Shown one piece after another: positions 1 to 8,142 of a DNA stretch of 64,000 bases (positions are counted from its first letter, which is position 1; each line of letters opens with the position of its first letter). The stretch is from an uncultured Acidimicrobiales bacterium. GTDB taxonomy: Bacteria; Actinomycetota; Acidimicrobiia; Acidimicrobiales; SHLQ01. The notes beneath the pieces are model-generated. The model saw nothing but the letters and a program-made list of their open reading frames with translations. It was not told the origin of the DNA and made no database searches. The stretch is taken from the NCBI GenBank assembly GCA_938041035.1, contig CALHYX010000028.1, positions 1 to 64,000 on the forward strand, read 5' to 3'. The translations under genes were made by a program, and so were the position numbers.

Positions 1-178
1 CCGGATCAGCCGCAACCCCATCATCGGTAGGCACCTCCGGACCCGGACCAGAATCCGAACCATCAGCCGCCGAACCCTGAGCGCCCGCAGCAGCACCAAA
101 CAGCGCCGCCACCATCGCCAGCGCAAGCACCGGCAACATCACCATGCGCATTCCACTGCGCAGTGAATCCCTAATCAT
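1..178 (-). CDS. Secreted protein, N-terminal part only
   Basis: The reading frame opens with ATG at 178 and runs off the left edge, so only the first 59 residues are visible. They form a classic signal peptide: basic start (MIRDSLRSGMR), a hydrophobic core rich in Val, Leu and Ala, and a likely cleavage after AGA-Q near residue 34, followed by a Gly/Ser/Asp/Pro-rich linker typical of the start of an exported mature chain. A Shine-Dalgarno TAGGAG sits at 185-190, six bases before the ATG, which supports the start. The linker (GSDSGPGPEVP) is low complexity and says nothing about function. Exported or surface protein is as far as the sequence goes. Confidence 0.72.
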   Translation of the reverse strand, partial: MIRDSLRSGMRMVMLPVLALAMVAALFGAAAGAQGSAADGSDSGPGPEVPTDDGVAADP

Positions 179-184
179 CACATT

Positions 185-202
185 CTCCTAAGTGTCTAGG
201 AG
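185..202 (-). promoter_or_regulatory. Hairpin that would mask the Shine-Dalgarno of the first gene
   Basis: On the minus strand CTCCTA (197-202) pairs with TAGGAG (185-190) around a six-base loop. TAGGAG is the ribosome site of the secreted protein starting at 178. The pairing is perfect but only 6 bp, so it may be chance. The rest of the 179-350 gap shows nothing else I can name. Confidence 0.35.
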
Positions 203-350
203 CAACGATCCCCGAAAGACCAGGGCACACCACACGCTCCGCCAACGTGGTGGACCGGCACGCAACTACCGCACCGACTCGCTGGCGTCACCCTAAGTAC
301 CCCCGGTGCGTGGGTCTGTGCCGACGAACACGCTTCGGGAAGATTCGCCC

Positions 351-1325
351 TCAGCGGGTCTCGAGTTCGTCCGTTACCACGAAGCCGTCGCCGGGGGCGA
401 TCGCCCGAATGGCTCCGATGAACTCCTCGTACTGACCCGCCGCGACCGTGCCCGAGACGTTGAGCGGCGATTCGGTGATCTGAAACGTCGGCCGAATCGA
501 GATCTCGTTCACCGTCGGAAGACCCAGCACGTTCTGGGTGATGTTGGTGAGGTTGGTGGCCATGTCGGGGAACGGAAGCACCCCGGTGAGCACCGCGCCG
601 CTTTCGTCGAGCACCATCTCGACGGACGCCTCGACGAGGTCGAGCGAACCGGCCTGCCAGTCGAACTCGGTGTGCCCGAACGGCGAGCTCGCCGTCTGAA
701 CCGCCACCATCATCTCCTCGCGCGTGAGGTCGAGATACTCCCCCTCGAAACGGATGGCGCCCGGCGTACCGTCGGCGACCGCGAACGAACCGGACACCGC
801 GCCCGGGAAGCGATCCTCCAACGCCGCCTTCACCGCCGGCTCGACCCCGGCATCGACCGCAGAGCCGCTGAGCGTTGCCGACTCGTTGGTAAGGGTGATG
901 ATCGGGGTCACCAGGTCGGCCGGAACCGTCTCGACCGGAGCTTCCTCGATGGCGCCGTCGCCGTCGTCGGAGAACAGTCCTCCCACGGCCCGGCCACCGA
1001 AGAAGGCCACGGCGATGAACCCGACGGCCATCAGCGCCATGGCCGCCATGCGCATCGGCGACGCCGGCTCCGACGATTCCTTGACCGGAGCGGCCTTCTT
1101 CGTGGACTTCTTTGCGACGACCGCGGCGTCGTCCTCGACCTCGTCGACGGCTTCGACCTCATGATCGTCATCGACCCCGTCGACGTCGACATCTGCTTCA
1201 TCAATGTCGAGATCTTCGACCTCGTCGATTTTCTCGTCGTCGATTTTCTCGTCGTCGATGTTCTCGTCGTCGATCAGCTCTTCGACGTCGTCGTCGAGAG
1301 ATCGATCGCGTGCGTCCTTCGCCAT
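351..1325 (-). CDS. Membrane protein with acidic N-terminal tail and BON-like outer domain
   Basis: A 324-residue protein of unknown function. Residues 1-65 are almost entirely Asp, Glu, Ile and Val, including a five-residue repeat IDDEK/IDDEN encoded by 15-bp tandem repeats (1227-1271). A Lys/Pro stretch follows, then one transmembrane helix near residues 92-112 (MAAMALMAVGFIAVAFFGG), then about 200 residues predicted outside the membrane. The outer part has the feel of repeated BON-like modules ('ITLTNESATLSGSAVD', 'VLDESGAVLTGVLPF'), much like the OmpA/BON protein at 27461-28591. The acidic tail would lie in the cytoplasm. The gene is 76 bp downstream in transcription from plsC (1402-2205) and may share its transcript. 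The BON assignment is by eye and tentative. Confidence 0.75.
   Translation of the reverse strand: MAKDARDRSLDDDVEELIDDENIDDEKIDDEKIDEVEDLDIDEADVDVDGVDDDHEVEAVDEVEDDAAVVAKKSTKKAAPVKESSEPASPMRMAAMALMAVGFIAVAFFGGRAVGGLFSDDGDGAIEEAPVETVPADLVTPIITLTNESATLSGSAVDAGVEPAVKAALEDRFPGAVSGSFAVADGTPGAIRFEGEYLDLTREEMMVAVQTASSPFGHTEFDWQAGSLDLVEASVEMVLDESGAVLTGVLPFPDMATNLTNITQNVLGLPTVNEISIRPTFQITESPLNVSGTVAAGQYEEFIGAIRAIAPGDGFVVTDELETR
1227..1271. repeat. Three 15-bp tandem repeats in an acidic coding tail
   Basis: GATTTTCTCGTCGTC occurs at 1227-1241 and 1242-1256 and, with one change, at 1257-1271. On the minus strand they encode a repeated Asp-Asp-Glu-Lys/Asn-Ile unit. The reading frame is kept, so this looks like in-gene slippage expansion. 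Confidence 0.85.
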
Positions 1326-1401
1326 GTTCCCGCCTGTCCTATGCCGCCAGCATGTGTTCGCCAGAACTGTACGCCAGGTTCCGGGTACAAACCAGCGCGG
1401 C

Positions 1402-2205
1402 TCAGACCAGGGCAGGGGCCTTCAACACATCGGCCGACGAGCGGCGCACGACCTCGGAGAGATCGCGGACCGGGTCGTGATCCACCTTCGGCTCGACCCG
1501 CTCGGCGGCACCGCCGGCCGTCTTGGCGGCCAGCTCGGCATTGGCCTTGCTGGCATATTCGTTCACGTACTCCTGGCCGGTGAGCTGGCCGATTTCGTAC
1601 ATGACCTCGTCGATGAGCTGGCGCAGCAACAACCGGTCGGAGGCTCGATCCCGGTAGTGGGTGACCTCGATCGGCTTGCCGAATTTCACCGTCGCCGGAC
1701 GCCCGACTTTGGGGTACGGAGCATCGGGTGGTTGGATCTCGCGTACCCCCTGAAGCCCGATCGGGATGATCGGTGCCCCCGTCCGCAGGGCCAGGCGAGC
1801 CGGGCCGGTGTGGCCCTTGTAGAGCAACCCGCTGCGCGAGCGAGTGCCCTCGGGGTAGATGCCGAACAGCCCGCCGCTCTCGAGGACGCCGGCCGCGGTG
1901 TCGAGCGCCGCCTGGGCCGACTCACCGCCCGACCGATCGATCGGAATCATCCCGATCGCCGGAAACAGATGCTTGGTCTTCCAGTCATCGAGATACTCGG
2001 CCTTGCCCACATACAGGATCGGCCGCGGCAAGACGGCCGGCAGGATGAACGAGTCGAGCACCGAGGTGTGGTTCGGGCACAGAATGGCCGGACCCGACGT
2101 GGGCAGGTTGTCGAACCCTTCGACGGTGATGTCCCACGCCAGCCGAAACAACGGCCGCATGACCGCGGCGACGGGCTTTTGCAGGAACCCTGCTTCACGA
2201 CCCAT
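1402..2205 (-). CDS. plsC: 1-acyl-sn-glycerol-3-phosphate acyltransferase (PlsC family)
   Basis: A 267-residue acyltransferase of the PlsC/LPLAT family, which moves an acyl chain onto lysophosphatidic acid or a related lyso-lipid at the inner face of the membrane. The catalytic HX4D box is NHTSVLD at residues 45-51 and the second family motif YPEGTRSRSG lies at 117-126. The length is normal. The ATG at 2205 is preceded by AGGAGG at 2215-2220. The C-terminal 40 residues are Ala/Glu-rich beyond the usual domain. Substrate specificity cannot be read from the sequence; a second PlsC-type gene lies at 56017-56952. Confidence 0.9.
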   Translation of the reverse strand: MGREAGFLQKPVAAVMRPLFRLAWDITVEGFDNLPTSGPAILCPNHTSVLDSFILPAVLPRPILYVGKAEYLDDWKTKHLFPAIGMIPIDRSGGESAQAALDTAAGVLESGGLFGIYPEGTRSRSGLLYKGHTGPARLALRTGAPIIPIGLQGVREIQPPDAPYPKVGRPATVKFGKPIEVTHYRDRASDRLLLRQLIDEVMYEIGQLTGQEYVNEYASKANAELAAKTAGGAAERVEPKVDHDPVRDLSEVVRRSSADVLKAPALV

Positions 2206-2383
2206 CGGTCTCGCCCTCCTCGCTCGCCATGAACAACATCTCTTCCACTAGGTCATCCACTATGGCCCAATCGGGATCAAACGTCTCATCTCCAAGGGAA
2301 AGTTCTCGAAAACTCCCCGAAATCTTCATCTCCGAACCGACTCCGGAAACACCCACGCGGCCATCGCCCTGGAATTCGGTCAA
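2195..2383 (-). CDS. Possible small acidic protein upstream of plsC
   Basis: A 62-codon frame whose stop overlaps the plsC start (ATGGGTCGTGA), which would allow translational coupling. The product is acidic (FDPDWAIVDDLVEEMLF) and composition at third codon positions is only mildly GC-rich. I recognise no domain and see no good ribosome site. It could equally be leader sequence of the plsC transcript. The plus-strand frame over the same bases is no better, so this segment (2206-2414) is the divergent gap between plsC and the receiver-like gene. Confidence 0.3.
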   Translation of the reverse strand: MTEFQGDGRVGVSGVGSEMKISGSFRELSLGDETFDPDWAIVDDLVEEMLFMASEEGETDGS

Positions 2384-2414
2384 GGCCCCCAGGCGGAGCG
2401 TCGATGACCTGGGG

Positions 2415-2918
2415 GTGAGCTACGAAGCCAACCCCTACCGGGCAATCATCGCCAGCGCCGATCCACGCGCCATGACGATGCTCGAGTCGCTCGCCGGCGG
2501 CCACCACGCCTGGACCGTGGTCAACAGCTGCCCGAACGCCGTGTTCGCGCTCGACGCCGCCACCCGGTACGAACCGGACCTGGTGCTCATGACCGACGAG
2601 ATGCCGGGTCTCTCGGGCGCCGACGCCGTACCCGAACTACATCGACTCGTGCCCAAGACCGAGGTGATCCTCATCGCCCTCGGTCACAGCACCGACCACC
2701 TGCGCCGCGACGCCCGGGTCTTCGACGCGGTCAGCATCCACCGATCGGGTCGCGTGGTGCAGGCCCTGGACGCCCTGGCCCACTTTCTCGATCACCCCGC
2801 CGATGGTCGACCCGAGCGCCGCAACCGCGACCGTCGCCAAATTCAGGACTGGTCCAAGGTCTGGCGCGAACGGCGCAGCGAACTGCGGCGCAGCAGCGAT
2901 CTACGCGAAGCCGGCTGA
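2415..2918 (+). CDS. Receiver-like protein lacking the canonical phospho-Asp
   Basis: About 167 residues from GTG at 2415, the start nearest the domain (an in-frame ATG at 2229 would add a low-complexity tail and overlap the plsC leader). Residues 9-125 follow the alpha/beta pattern of a response-regulator receiver: YRAIIASADPRAMTMLESL, then PDLVLMTDEMPGLSGADAV, then a third hydrophobic strand (EVILIALG). Aligning on the MP-G motif puts Thr where the phospho-accepting Asp should be, with Asp one place later. The C-terminus is a very basic Arg/Glu tail (DRRQIQDWSKVWRERR) without a recognised output domain. No histidine kinase is nearby. It is probably a phosphorylation-independent pseudo-receiver. 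Confidence 0.6.
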   Translation: MSYEANPYRAIIASADPRAMTMLESLAGGHHAWTVVNSCPNAVFALDAATRYEPDLVLMTDEMPGLSGADAVPELHRLVPKTEVILIALGHSTDHLRRDARVFDAVSIHRSGRVVQALDALAHFLDHPADGRPERRNRDRRQIQDWSKVWRERRSELRRSSDLREAG

Positions 2919-2942
2919 CCTGCCCCTCCGCCACGCCGTCGG

Positions 2943-4067
2943 TCAGGCCAACGAAACGCCGAGCAACCCGGCCGCCTCGCGCACATTGGCGCCGCGCGCC
3001 GCAGCCGTGTCGATGCGCGCCAGCGCGGCCGGCGTATCGAGGTCCTCGTCGAGCCTGCGGCGGACGGCTTCGAGAACCTCGGTCGATTCCCCCGCGCCCG
3101 GCGAACCTCGCCAGAGGTTCAACCGCGCCGCGGCCGCGTCGAGCACGTCGGGGCGCCAGGTCCAGGCCCGTCGGTAGTGATGAGCCAGCAACGCCAGCCG
3201 GATCGCCATCGGCTCGTGCTCGACGAGCAGGTCGGCAACGAACACCAGATTGCCCGACGACTTCGACATCTTCCGCCCCTCGAAGTGCACCATCGCCTGG
3301 TGCATCCAGTGACGAACGAACGGTTCTCCCGACGCGGCGATCGACTGCACCCGCTCGCACTCGTGATGCGGATAGATGAGGTCGGTGCCGCCGCCGTGAA
3401 GGTCGATGGTGGGACCCAGCTCGCGCATCGCGAGCGTCGAACATTCCACGTGCCAGCCCGGCCGTCCCGGACCCCAGATCGACTCCCAGGTCGGTTCGCC
3501 CGGGGCCGACCGCTTCCACAACACGAAGTCGAGCGGATGCCGCTTGGCGGGCGAATCGATGTCCTCCCCGCGCTGCGGCCCCAGCCAACCCATCGCGTCG
3601 GCGTCGAGATGCGATAAGGCTCCGAAGTCATCGACCGAGGTGCTATCGAAATACACCCCGTCGTCCGCGACATAGGCATGACCGCGTTCGATCACCGAAC
3701 CGATGAAGCCGCGGATGTCCGCGATGGCCGAGGTCGCCCGAGGTTCGCTCCAGGGCTTGAGCACCCCCAACGCCTCCATGTCGGCATGGAAGCGGCGGAT
3801 CTCGGCCACGGCGAGATCGAGATAGTGCACGTTGCGGTCCGCTGCCGTGCGCAAAATGTCGTCGTCCACATCGGTGATGTTGCGCACCAGCCGAACCTCG
3901 TGACCCCGGTCCGCGAGCCGACGCCGGACGACGTCGTAGGTCACGTACGTTGCGGCATGGCCGAGGTGGGTTGCGTCGTAGGGCGTGATGCCGCAGACAT
4001 ACATCGACACGGTCGAGTCCACCTCGAGGTCGACCACAGCGCGGCGAGCCGTGTCGTACAGGCGCAT
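2943..4067 (-). CDS. mshC: Cysteine:GlcN-Ins ligase, mycothiol biosynthesis
   Basis: MshC joins cysteine to glucosaminyl-inositol with ATP, the fourth step of mycothiol synthesis, in the cytoplasm. The sequence is a class I aminoacyl-tRNA-synthetase-like fold closely related to CysS, but the signature YVCGITPYDATHLGHAA (residues 24-40) is the MshC form, not the CysS form. HLGH stands for the HIGH motif and KMSKS is at about 266-270. Cys25, Cys209 and a His in the YPHHEC stretch fit the zinc site that recognises the cysteine substrate. At about 374 residues it lacks the long tRNA-binding tail of CysS. GTG at 4070 is an alternative start one codon earlier. The F420:NADP reductase gene lies 18 bp upstream, so the two are probably cotranscribed. 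Confidence 0.9.
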   Translation of the reverse strand: MRLYDTARRAVVDLEVDSTVSMYVCGITPYDATHLGHAATYVTYDVVRRRLADRGHEVRLVRNITDVDDDILRTAADRNVHYLDLAVAEIRRFHADMEALGVLKPWSEPRATSAIADIRGFIGSVIERGHAYVADDGVYFDSTSVDDFGALSHLDADAMGWLGPQRGEDIDSPAKRHPLDFVLWKRSAPGEPTWESIWGPGRPGWHVECSTLAMRELGPTIDLHGGGTDLIYPHHECERVQSIAASGEPFVRHWMHQAMVHFEGRKMSKSSGNLVFVADLLVEHEPMAIRLALLAHHYRRAWTWRPDVLDAAAARLNLWRGSPGAGESTEVLEAVRRRLDEDLDTPAALARIDTAAARGANVREAAGLLGVSLA

Positions 4068-4085
4068 CACGTCAGCGGTGACCGT

Positions 4086-4778
4086 TCACGGGAGATCGTC
4101 CCGCTCGATGGCCGCCGCCGGTCCTTCGCCAATGCCGGTAAAGGTGACCGCCACCCGGGTCTGGTAGCGGGTGTTCAGCTGCAGGAGCACGGCGGTGAAC
4201 GCCTCGATGGCGGTGGCGTTGGAAAGCTCGCCCGCGTCGAGCGGACGCAGGCCGGGCACCCGATCGATGATCCCGGCCACCAGCTCGGTGGCCTCCCGGT
4301 GATCCGAACAGATCAGCACGTCGCTCACCACCGGGGCATCGATCAACGCGAGCTCGCGCGCGGGGACGTGATGGAGCGACGCGACCACGTAGGCCGACCG
4401 CACCTCGGCCTGCACGCTGGCGGCGACCGACCCGCGGGGCGGCACCAACGGTTGAAACTCGCGACCCACCTTGGAGATGGCGTTGGACATCACCACCACC
4501 ACCTTGCTCTGGAGGTGCTCTGCGACCGACGCCGCCGTCTCGGCGGCCGCGTCCCACGGGGTGGCGACGATTACGACATCACAGCTGGCCGCGGTGGCGT
4601 TGTCGCCCGAGCTAATCGACAACTCCTGATCGGGCCACCGCTCGATGATGGTGTCGACCACTTCGAGCGAGCGGTACTTCGACCGGGAGCCCACGACGAC
4701 CTCGTAGCCCACCGAGGCGAGGCGGGCGGCCAACGCACTCCCGGCAGGCCCGGTCGCTCCGAGCAATCCAATTCGCAT
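4086..4778 (-). CDS. npdG: F420-dependent NADP reductase
   Basis: A 230-residue Rossmann protein of the Fno/NpdG family, which passes hydride between reduced F420 and NADP+. MRIGLLGATGPAGSALAARL at the very N-terminus is the dinucleotide-binding turn, and VVGSR (residues 32-36) followed by basic residues fits NADP 2'-phosphate binding. Later stretches VVIVATPW and VVVVMSNAI are family-like. ATG 4778 was chosen over an upstream start at 4814 because the fold begins there. The gene is divergent from fabI (4856) and sits just upstream of mshC. F420 use is supported by a second F420 enzyme at 44120-44893. Confidence 0.85.
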   Translation of the reverse strand: MRIGLLGATGPAGSALAARLASVGYEVVVGSRSKYRSLEVVDTIIERWPDQELSISSGDNATAASCDVVIVATPWDAAAETAASVAEHLQSKVVVVMSNAISKVGREFQPLVPPRGSVAASVQAEVRSAYVVASLHHVPARELALIDAPVVSDVLICSDHREATELVAGIIDRVPGLRPLDAGELSNATAIEAFTAVLLQLNTRYQTRVAVTFTGIGEGPAAAIERDDLP

Positions 4779-4855
4779 GCCCAGACGGTACGCGCACGCC
4801 ATCGCATCACCCAACGCAGAGCCATGCGGTCCCGGTCGGCCACTAGGGTGCGGCG

Positions 4856-5623
4856 ATGGGTCTCCTCGACGACAAGAAGCTCCTCATCACCGGCGTTCTC
4901 ACCGATGCATCCCTCGCGTTCGGGGTCGCCAAACTCGCCCAGGAGGAAGGGGCCGAAATCGTCCTCACCGGGGCGGGTCGCGGTATGCGCCTCACCCAAC
5001 GCACGGCCCGCAAACTCCCCACCGAACCCGATGTCCTCGAGCTCGACGTCACCGACGCCGACCAGGTGGCGGCGGTGAAAGCCGATATCGAACAACGCTG
5101 GGGTCGCCTCGACGGTGCGCTGCACGCGATCGGCTTCGCGCCGGAGGTCTGCCTCGGCGATGACTTCATGGCGGCGACCTGGGATGACGTCCAGGTGGCG
5201 ATGGAGATCTCGGCCTACTCGCTCAAGACGATCGCCGAGATCGCGGTGCCGCTGATGCCCGACGGCGGTTCGGTGGTCGGTCTCGACTTCGATGCCACCG
5301 TGGCCTGGCCGGCCTACAACTGGATGGGTGTCGCCAAGGCCGCGCTCGAGTCGACCAACCGCTACCTGGCGCGGGCCCATGGCTCGGCCGGGATCCGGTT
5401 CAACCTGGTGGCCGCGGGTCCGATCCGGACGATCGCGGCCAAATCGATTCCGGCGTTCGCCCGGTTCGAGGACACCTGGGACGGCAAGGCGCCACTCGGC
5501 TGGGACGTGAACGACTCCTCGGCCGTCGCGCGCGCCTGCGTCGCCATGATGTCGGACTGGTTCCCGATGACCACGGGTTCGATGGTCCACGTCGACGGCG
5601 GCTACCACGCCGTCGGCGCGTGA
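4856..5623 (+). CDS. fabI: Enoyl-[acyl-carrier-protein] reductase, InhA type
   Basis: A 255-residue short-chain reductase that completes each cycle of type II fatty-acid elongation by reducing the enoyl-ACP double bond with NADH. The catalytic pair is Tyr154 and Lys161 in AYNWMGVAKAALES, with the spacing and wording of mycobacterial InhA (Tyr158/Lys165). The N-terminus (LLDDKKLLITGVLTDASLAF) also matches that subgroup, as does the C-terminal VHVDGGYHAVGA. The ATG at 4856 is the only sensible start. The stop overlaps the GTG of the next gene by four bases (GTGA at 5620-5623), so the downstream reductase is translationally coupled. Confidence 0.93.
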   Translation: MGLLDDKKLLITGVLTDASLAFGVAKLAQEEGAEIVLTGAGRGMRLTQRTARKLPTEPDVLELDVTDADQVAAVKADIEQRWGRLDGALHAIGFAPEVCLGDDFMAATWDDVQVAMEISAYSLKTIAEIAVPLMPDGGSVVGLDFDATVAWPAYNWMGVAKAALESTNRYLARAHGSAGIRFNLVAAGPIRTIAAKSIPAFARFEDTWDGKAPLGWDVNDSSAVARACVAMMSDWFPMTTGSMVHVDGGYHAVGA

Positions 5624-6438
5624 CCCGACTCCTCGTCGTCGGCGGCACCGGCCTGCTCGGCCGAGCGCTCCTGCGCGAAACCGCCACTCGCGGCATTCCC
5701 GACGTCGTCGCCACCCACCACTCGACGCCTCCGGGACGCGACGTGCGATCCGTCCGGGTCGACCTCACCGACGACGAATCGATCGCGGCCGCGGTCGCCG
5801 AGGCATCACCGGACCTGGTGATCAACGCGGCGTACGCAAAGAACGACACCATGGACGCGGTGACGGGTGCCGGCCCCGCCCGCCTCGCCGCCCACCTCTC
5901 GCCCGCCACCCATCTGGTGCAGCTCTCCACCGACATCGTGTTCGACGGCGACCAACGCCGCCCGTACGTCGAGACCGACCCCGTGAGCCCCGTGAACGAC
6001 TACGGCCGAGCGAAGGCGCACGCCGAGGCCGCTGTGGCGACCGCCCGACCCGACGCCACCATCGTGCGAACGTCGCTGCTCTACGGAGGCGACCCGCCCA
6101 CCGTCCAGGAAGCCCTGGTCCGTCAGGGCGTGCGCTTCTTTACCGATGAGGTCCGCTGCCCGTTGCGCGTCGACGTACTCGCCCGGGCCGTGCTCGACCT
6201 CGGCGAAAAACGAGCCGAGGGCCGGTGGCACGTTGCCGGAGCAGAGGCGCTCGATCGACTTTCGTTCGCTCGGCTGCTGGCGCCGCACTGCGGCGTCGAC
6301 CCGGCCACGCTCGACGGTGGACCGGTACCCGCCGATTCGGCTCCCCGGCCGCGTCGCGTCGAACTCGATTCGTCCGCCGCCGAGCGCGAACTCGGGTACG
6401 CGTTCCCCGGCGCCCGGCGACTGCTCGGCACTTCGTAG
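5620..6438 (+). CDS. RmlD-like NAD(P)-dependent sugar reductase
   Basis: A 272-residue SDR of the RmlD/dTDP-4-dehydrorhamnose reductase type. The cofactor turn is VVGGTGLLGRALL, the active-site segment runs LSTDIVFDGDQRRPYVETD, and the catalytic YGRAK (Tyr-x-x-x-Lys) follows. RmlD family members reduce a 4-keto nucleotide sugar, but rmlA, rmlB and rmlC are not in the window, so the exact substrate is open. It starts at GTG 5620 within the fabI stop. Being coupled to fabI rather than to sugar genes is unusual. The C-terminal third is shorter and more Arg/Ala-rich than typical RmlD. Confidence 0.78.
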   Translation: MTRLLVVGGTGLLGRALLRETATRGIPDVVATHHSTPPGRDVRSVRVDLTDDESIAAAVAEASPDLVINAAYAKNDTMDAVTGAGPARLAAHLSPATHLVQLSTDIVFDGDQRRPYVETDPVSPVNDYGRAKAHAEAAVATARPDATIVRTSLLYGGDPPTVQEALVRQGVRFFTDEVRCPLRVDVLARAVLDLGEKRAEGRWHVAGAEALDRLSFARLLAPHCGVDPATLDGGPVPADSAPRPRRVELDSSAAERELGYAFPGARRLLGTS

Positions 6439-6456
6439 CGCCCGGGCGACTCCGGG

Positions 6457-8142
6457 TTAGCGGCCGAGCGCTCGCTGGATGGCCTGACGATTCGAACGCG
6501 CCCACTCGACGTCGCCGCCCATGGCGATTTCGCCGTCCGTCACGACGACGACTCCGCTGAGGAGGTGGCTCCACTGATCGAGCGCGTCCTGTAGGAGCTG
6601 GCCCGGTAGCTGGGTGACGACGAAGGTGAACGCGGCGGTGGTCGCGCTGGCGACCTCGGCCACGTCGGCCTGTACCGCAACGTGCACGGGTTGCACATCG
6701 AATTCCTCCTCGCCCATGGCGGCGACCAGGGCTCCCTCGTGGAGGGTCTGGTCGCCAAAGGTCACCCGAGCCGACCCGAGCAGATCGATCGGGCCGGCCG
6801 CGACGGGAGCGAGCGCCGCCTCCAGCGTCAGCAGTATCTCCTCGGCGAGGCCGATGGTCGGTCGACGCGGCACCAAAACGATGGTCGTCTGACCCTTGCG
6901 GATCCGTAGTCGGTCGTCGCCGTACACGAGGCGCAGTCGGTTGGGCATCGGGCTGTCCGCGGCCCGAATCCTGCGCTCCTGGCAATAGTCGACCAGGTCT
7001 TCCTCGAAGCGGCGAAAGCGCCCGATGGCGAGCGACCGGCGAGTCACGCTGACCAGCGCCGCGGCAATCTTTTGTCCCGCGCCAAGAACCAGCCGCAGGC
7101 AGATGAGGTACACGATGATGCGGAAGAAGTTGACCGACTCGTCCGCGTCGGCCCGCACGATGAAGATGCTCAGGACGATGACGATGAAGAAGGATGTGGC
7201 CACCGTCGCGAGCGCCCGCACGCGCACCGGCTGAAGAATCCGCTCGTGGGCGAAATCGTCGCCCAGCCGGGCACTGGCGAGTCCGAGCACCGGCCGGCCC
7301 TCGTGGCCGTTGCGTTCCAGGTCCATGGCGCTCTCCGATATGCGATCGCGCGTCGACCCCTGCGCACTCTCGAAGGACTCGTTGAGCAGTCCAAGGCGAC
7401 GATTGATCAAGAGCAGCGGGATGGCGGCCACCACCGTGAGGGGTAAAACCACCGCGGTGACCAGCGGCTCCATCACGAACAAGATGGCCACGATGAACAC
7501 CACGATGGAGAGCGGCCCGATCAGGCGTACCGTCTCTCGCGCCGCCATGGTGATCTCGCGGACGTCGGAAACCGCGATCTGCAGCAGCACCTTCTGGGGC
7601 CGATCGGCAACGATGGACTGCCAACCACGCGCACCGGGATCGTCGATGAGCGCCACCAGCCGCGACCGCAGTGCCCCGCCGAAGTCGATAGCGGCTCGGC
7701 TGACTTCACGTTCGCTGCGATAAAAGAGGTAGGCGCCGGTGACGCCACCGGTGAGGATGATGGCGAACATCACCGGCAACGGCCAGTCCGGCACGAAACC
7801 CACCGTTCCCAACGACTCCGTCGCGTTCGGTGCCGAGATGCGGATCACCGCGATCACCACAAAGCCCGAAACACTGATGCCGGCGGAACCCGCAGCCGCG
7901 AGCGCAGCGGTGCCGAGCAGACGCGACCGCCCGACGGTCGCCAACAGTTCGCTTACGAGCCACCGCATCGTCGAGCGAAAACGCCCGGCGACATCACGCA
8001 GCTCGGCGATCGGCCCTCGCCGGCTCGGAGCGGTCTTCACCCTGGATTCGGTGATGGCGTCGGCCAGCCCGGCGTCGGCCGCGGTCGCCGTGGTGCGGCG
8101 AGGTGCCGGGGGTGGCGACGAGGGGTCGCGAGTGGTGCTCAT
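6457..8142 (-). CDS. ABC-exporter-like membrane protein with a degenerate ATPase half
   Basis: A 561-residue protein. After a 60-residue Pro/Ala/Thr-rich tail come hydrophobic segments around residues 76-100, 118-135, 205-250 and 310-345, arranged like a type-1 ABC exporter membrane domain. The last 200 residues keep traces of a nucleotide-binding domain (RVTFGDQTLHEGALVAAM; VVVVTDGEIAMGG resembles the end of an ABC ATPase). Where the P-loop should be, after GQTTIVLV, the sequence is PRRPTIGLA, with no Gly-Lys-Ser/Thr. There is no LSGGQ and no Walker B. It cannot hydrolyse ATP as an ABC enzyme normally does. It faces away from the glycan locus across a shared 155-bp upstream region, so a role in glycan export with another subunit is possible but unproven. 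Confidence 0.65.
   Translation of the reverse strand: MSTTRDPSSPPPAPRRTTATAADAGLADAITESRVKTAPSRRGPIAELRDVAGRFRSTMRWLVSELLATVGRSRLLGTAALAAAGSAGISVSGFVVIAVIRISAPNATESLGTVGFVPDWPLPVMFAIILTGGVTGAYLFYRSEREVSRAAIDFGGALRSRLVALIDDPGARGWQSIVADRPQKVLLQIAVSDVREITMAARETVRLIGPLSIVVFIVAILFVMEPLVTAVVLPLTVVAAIPLLLINRRLGLLNESFESAQGSTRDRISESAMDLERNGHEGRPVLGLASARLGDDFAHERILQPVRVRALATVATSFFIVIVLSIFIVRADADESVNFFRIIVYLICLRLVLGAGQKIAAALVSVTRRSLAIGRFRRFEEDLVDYCQERRIRAADSPMPNRLRLVYGDDRLRIRKGQTTIVLVPRRPTIGLAEEILLTLEAALAPVAAGPIDLLGSARVTFGDQTLHEGALVAAMGEEEFDVQPVHVAVQADVAEVASATTAAFTFVVTQLPGQLLQDALDQWSHLLSGVVVVTDGEIAMGGDVEWARSNRQAIQRALGR

Noticed and set aside
1227..1271. Short repeats resembling a CRISPR start
   Set aside because: Only three 15-bp units, no spacers, and they encode an in-frame acidic repeat.
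306..1583. Long plus-strand frame of 425 codons
   Set aside because: It is the opposite strand of the acidic-tail gene and the end of plsC. Its product is Arg/Val/Asp-rich with no start or domain; the minus frames are coherent proteins.
3678..5078. 466-codon plus-strand frame
   Set aside because: Antisense to mshC and npdG, with His/Arg/Gly-rich nonsense composition.
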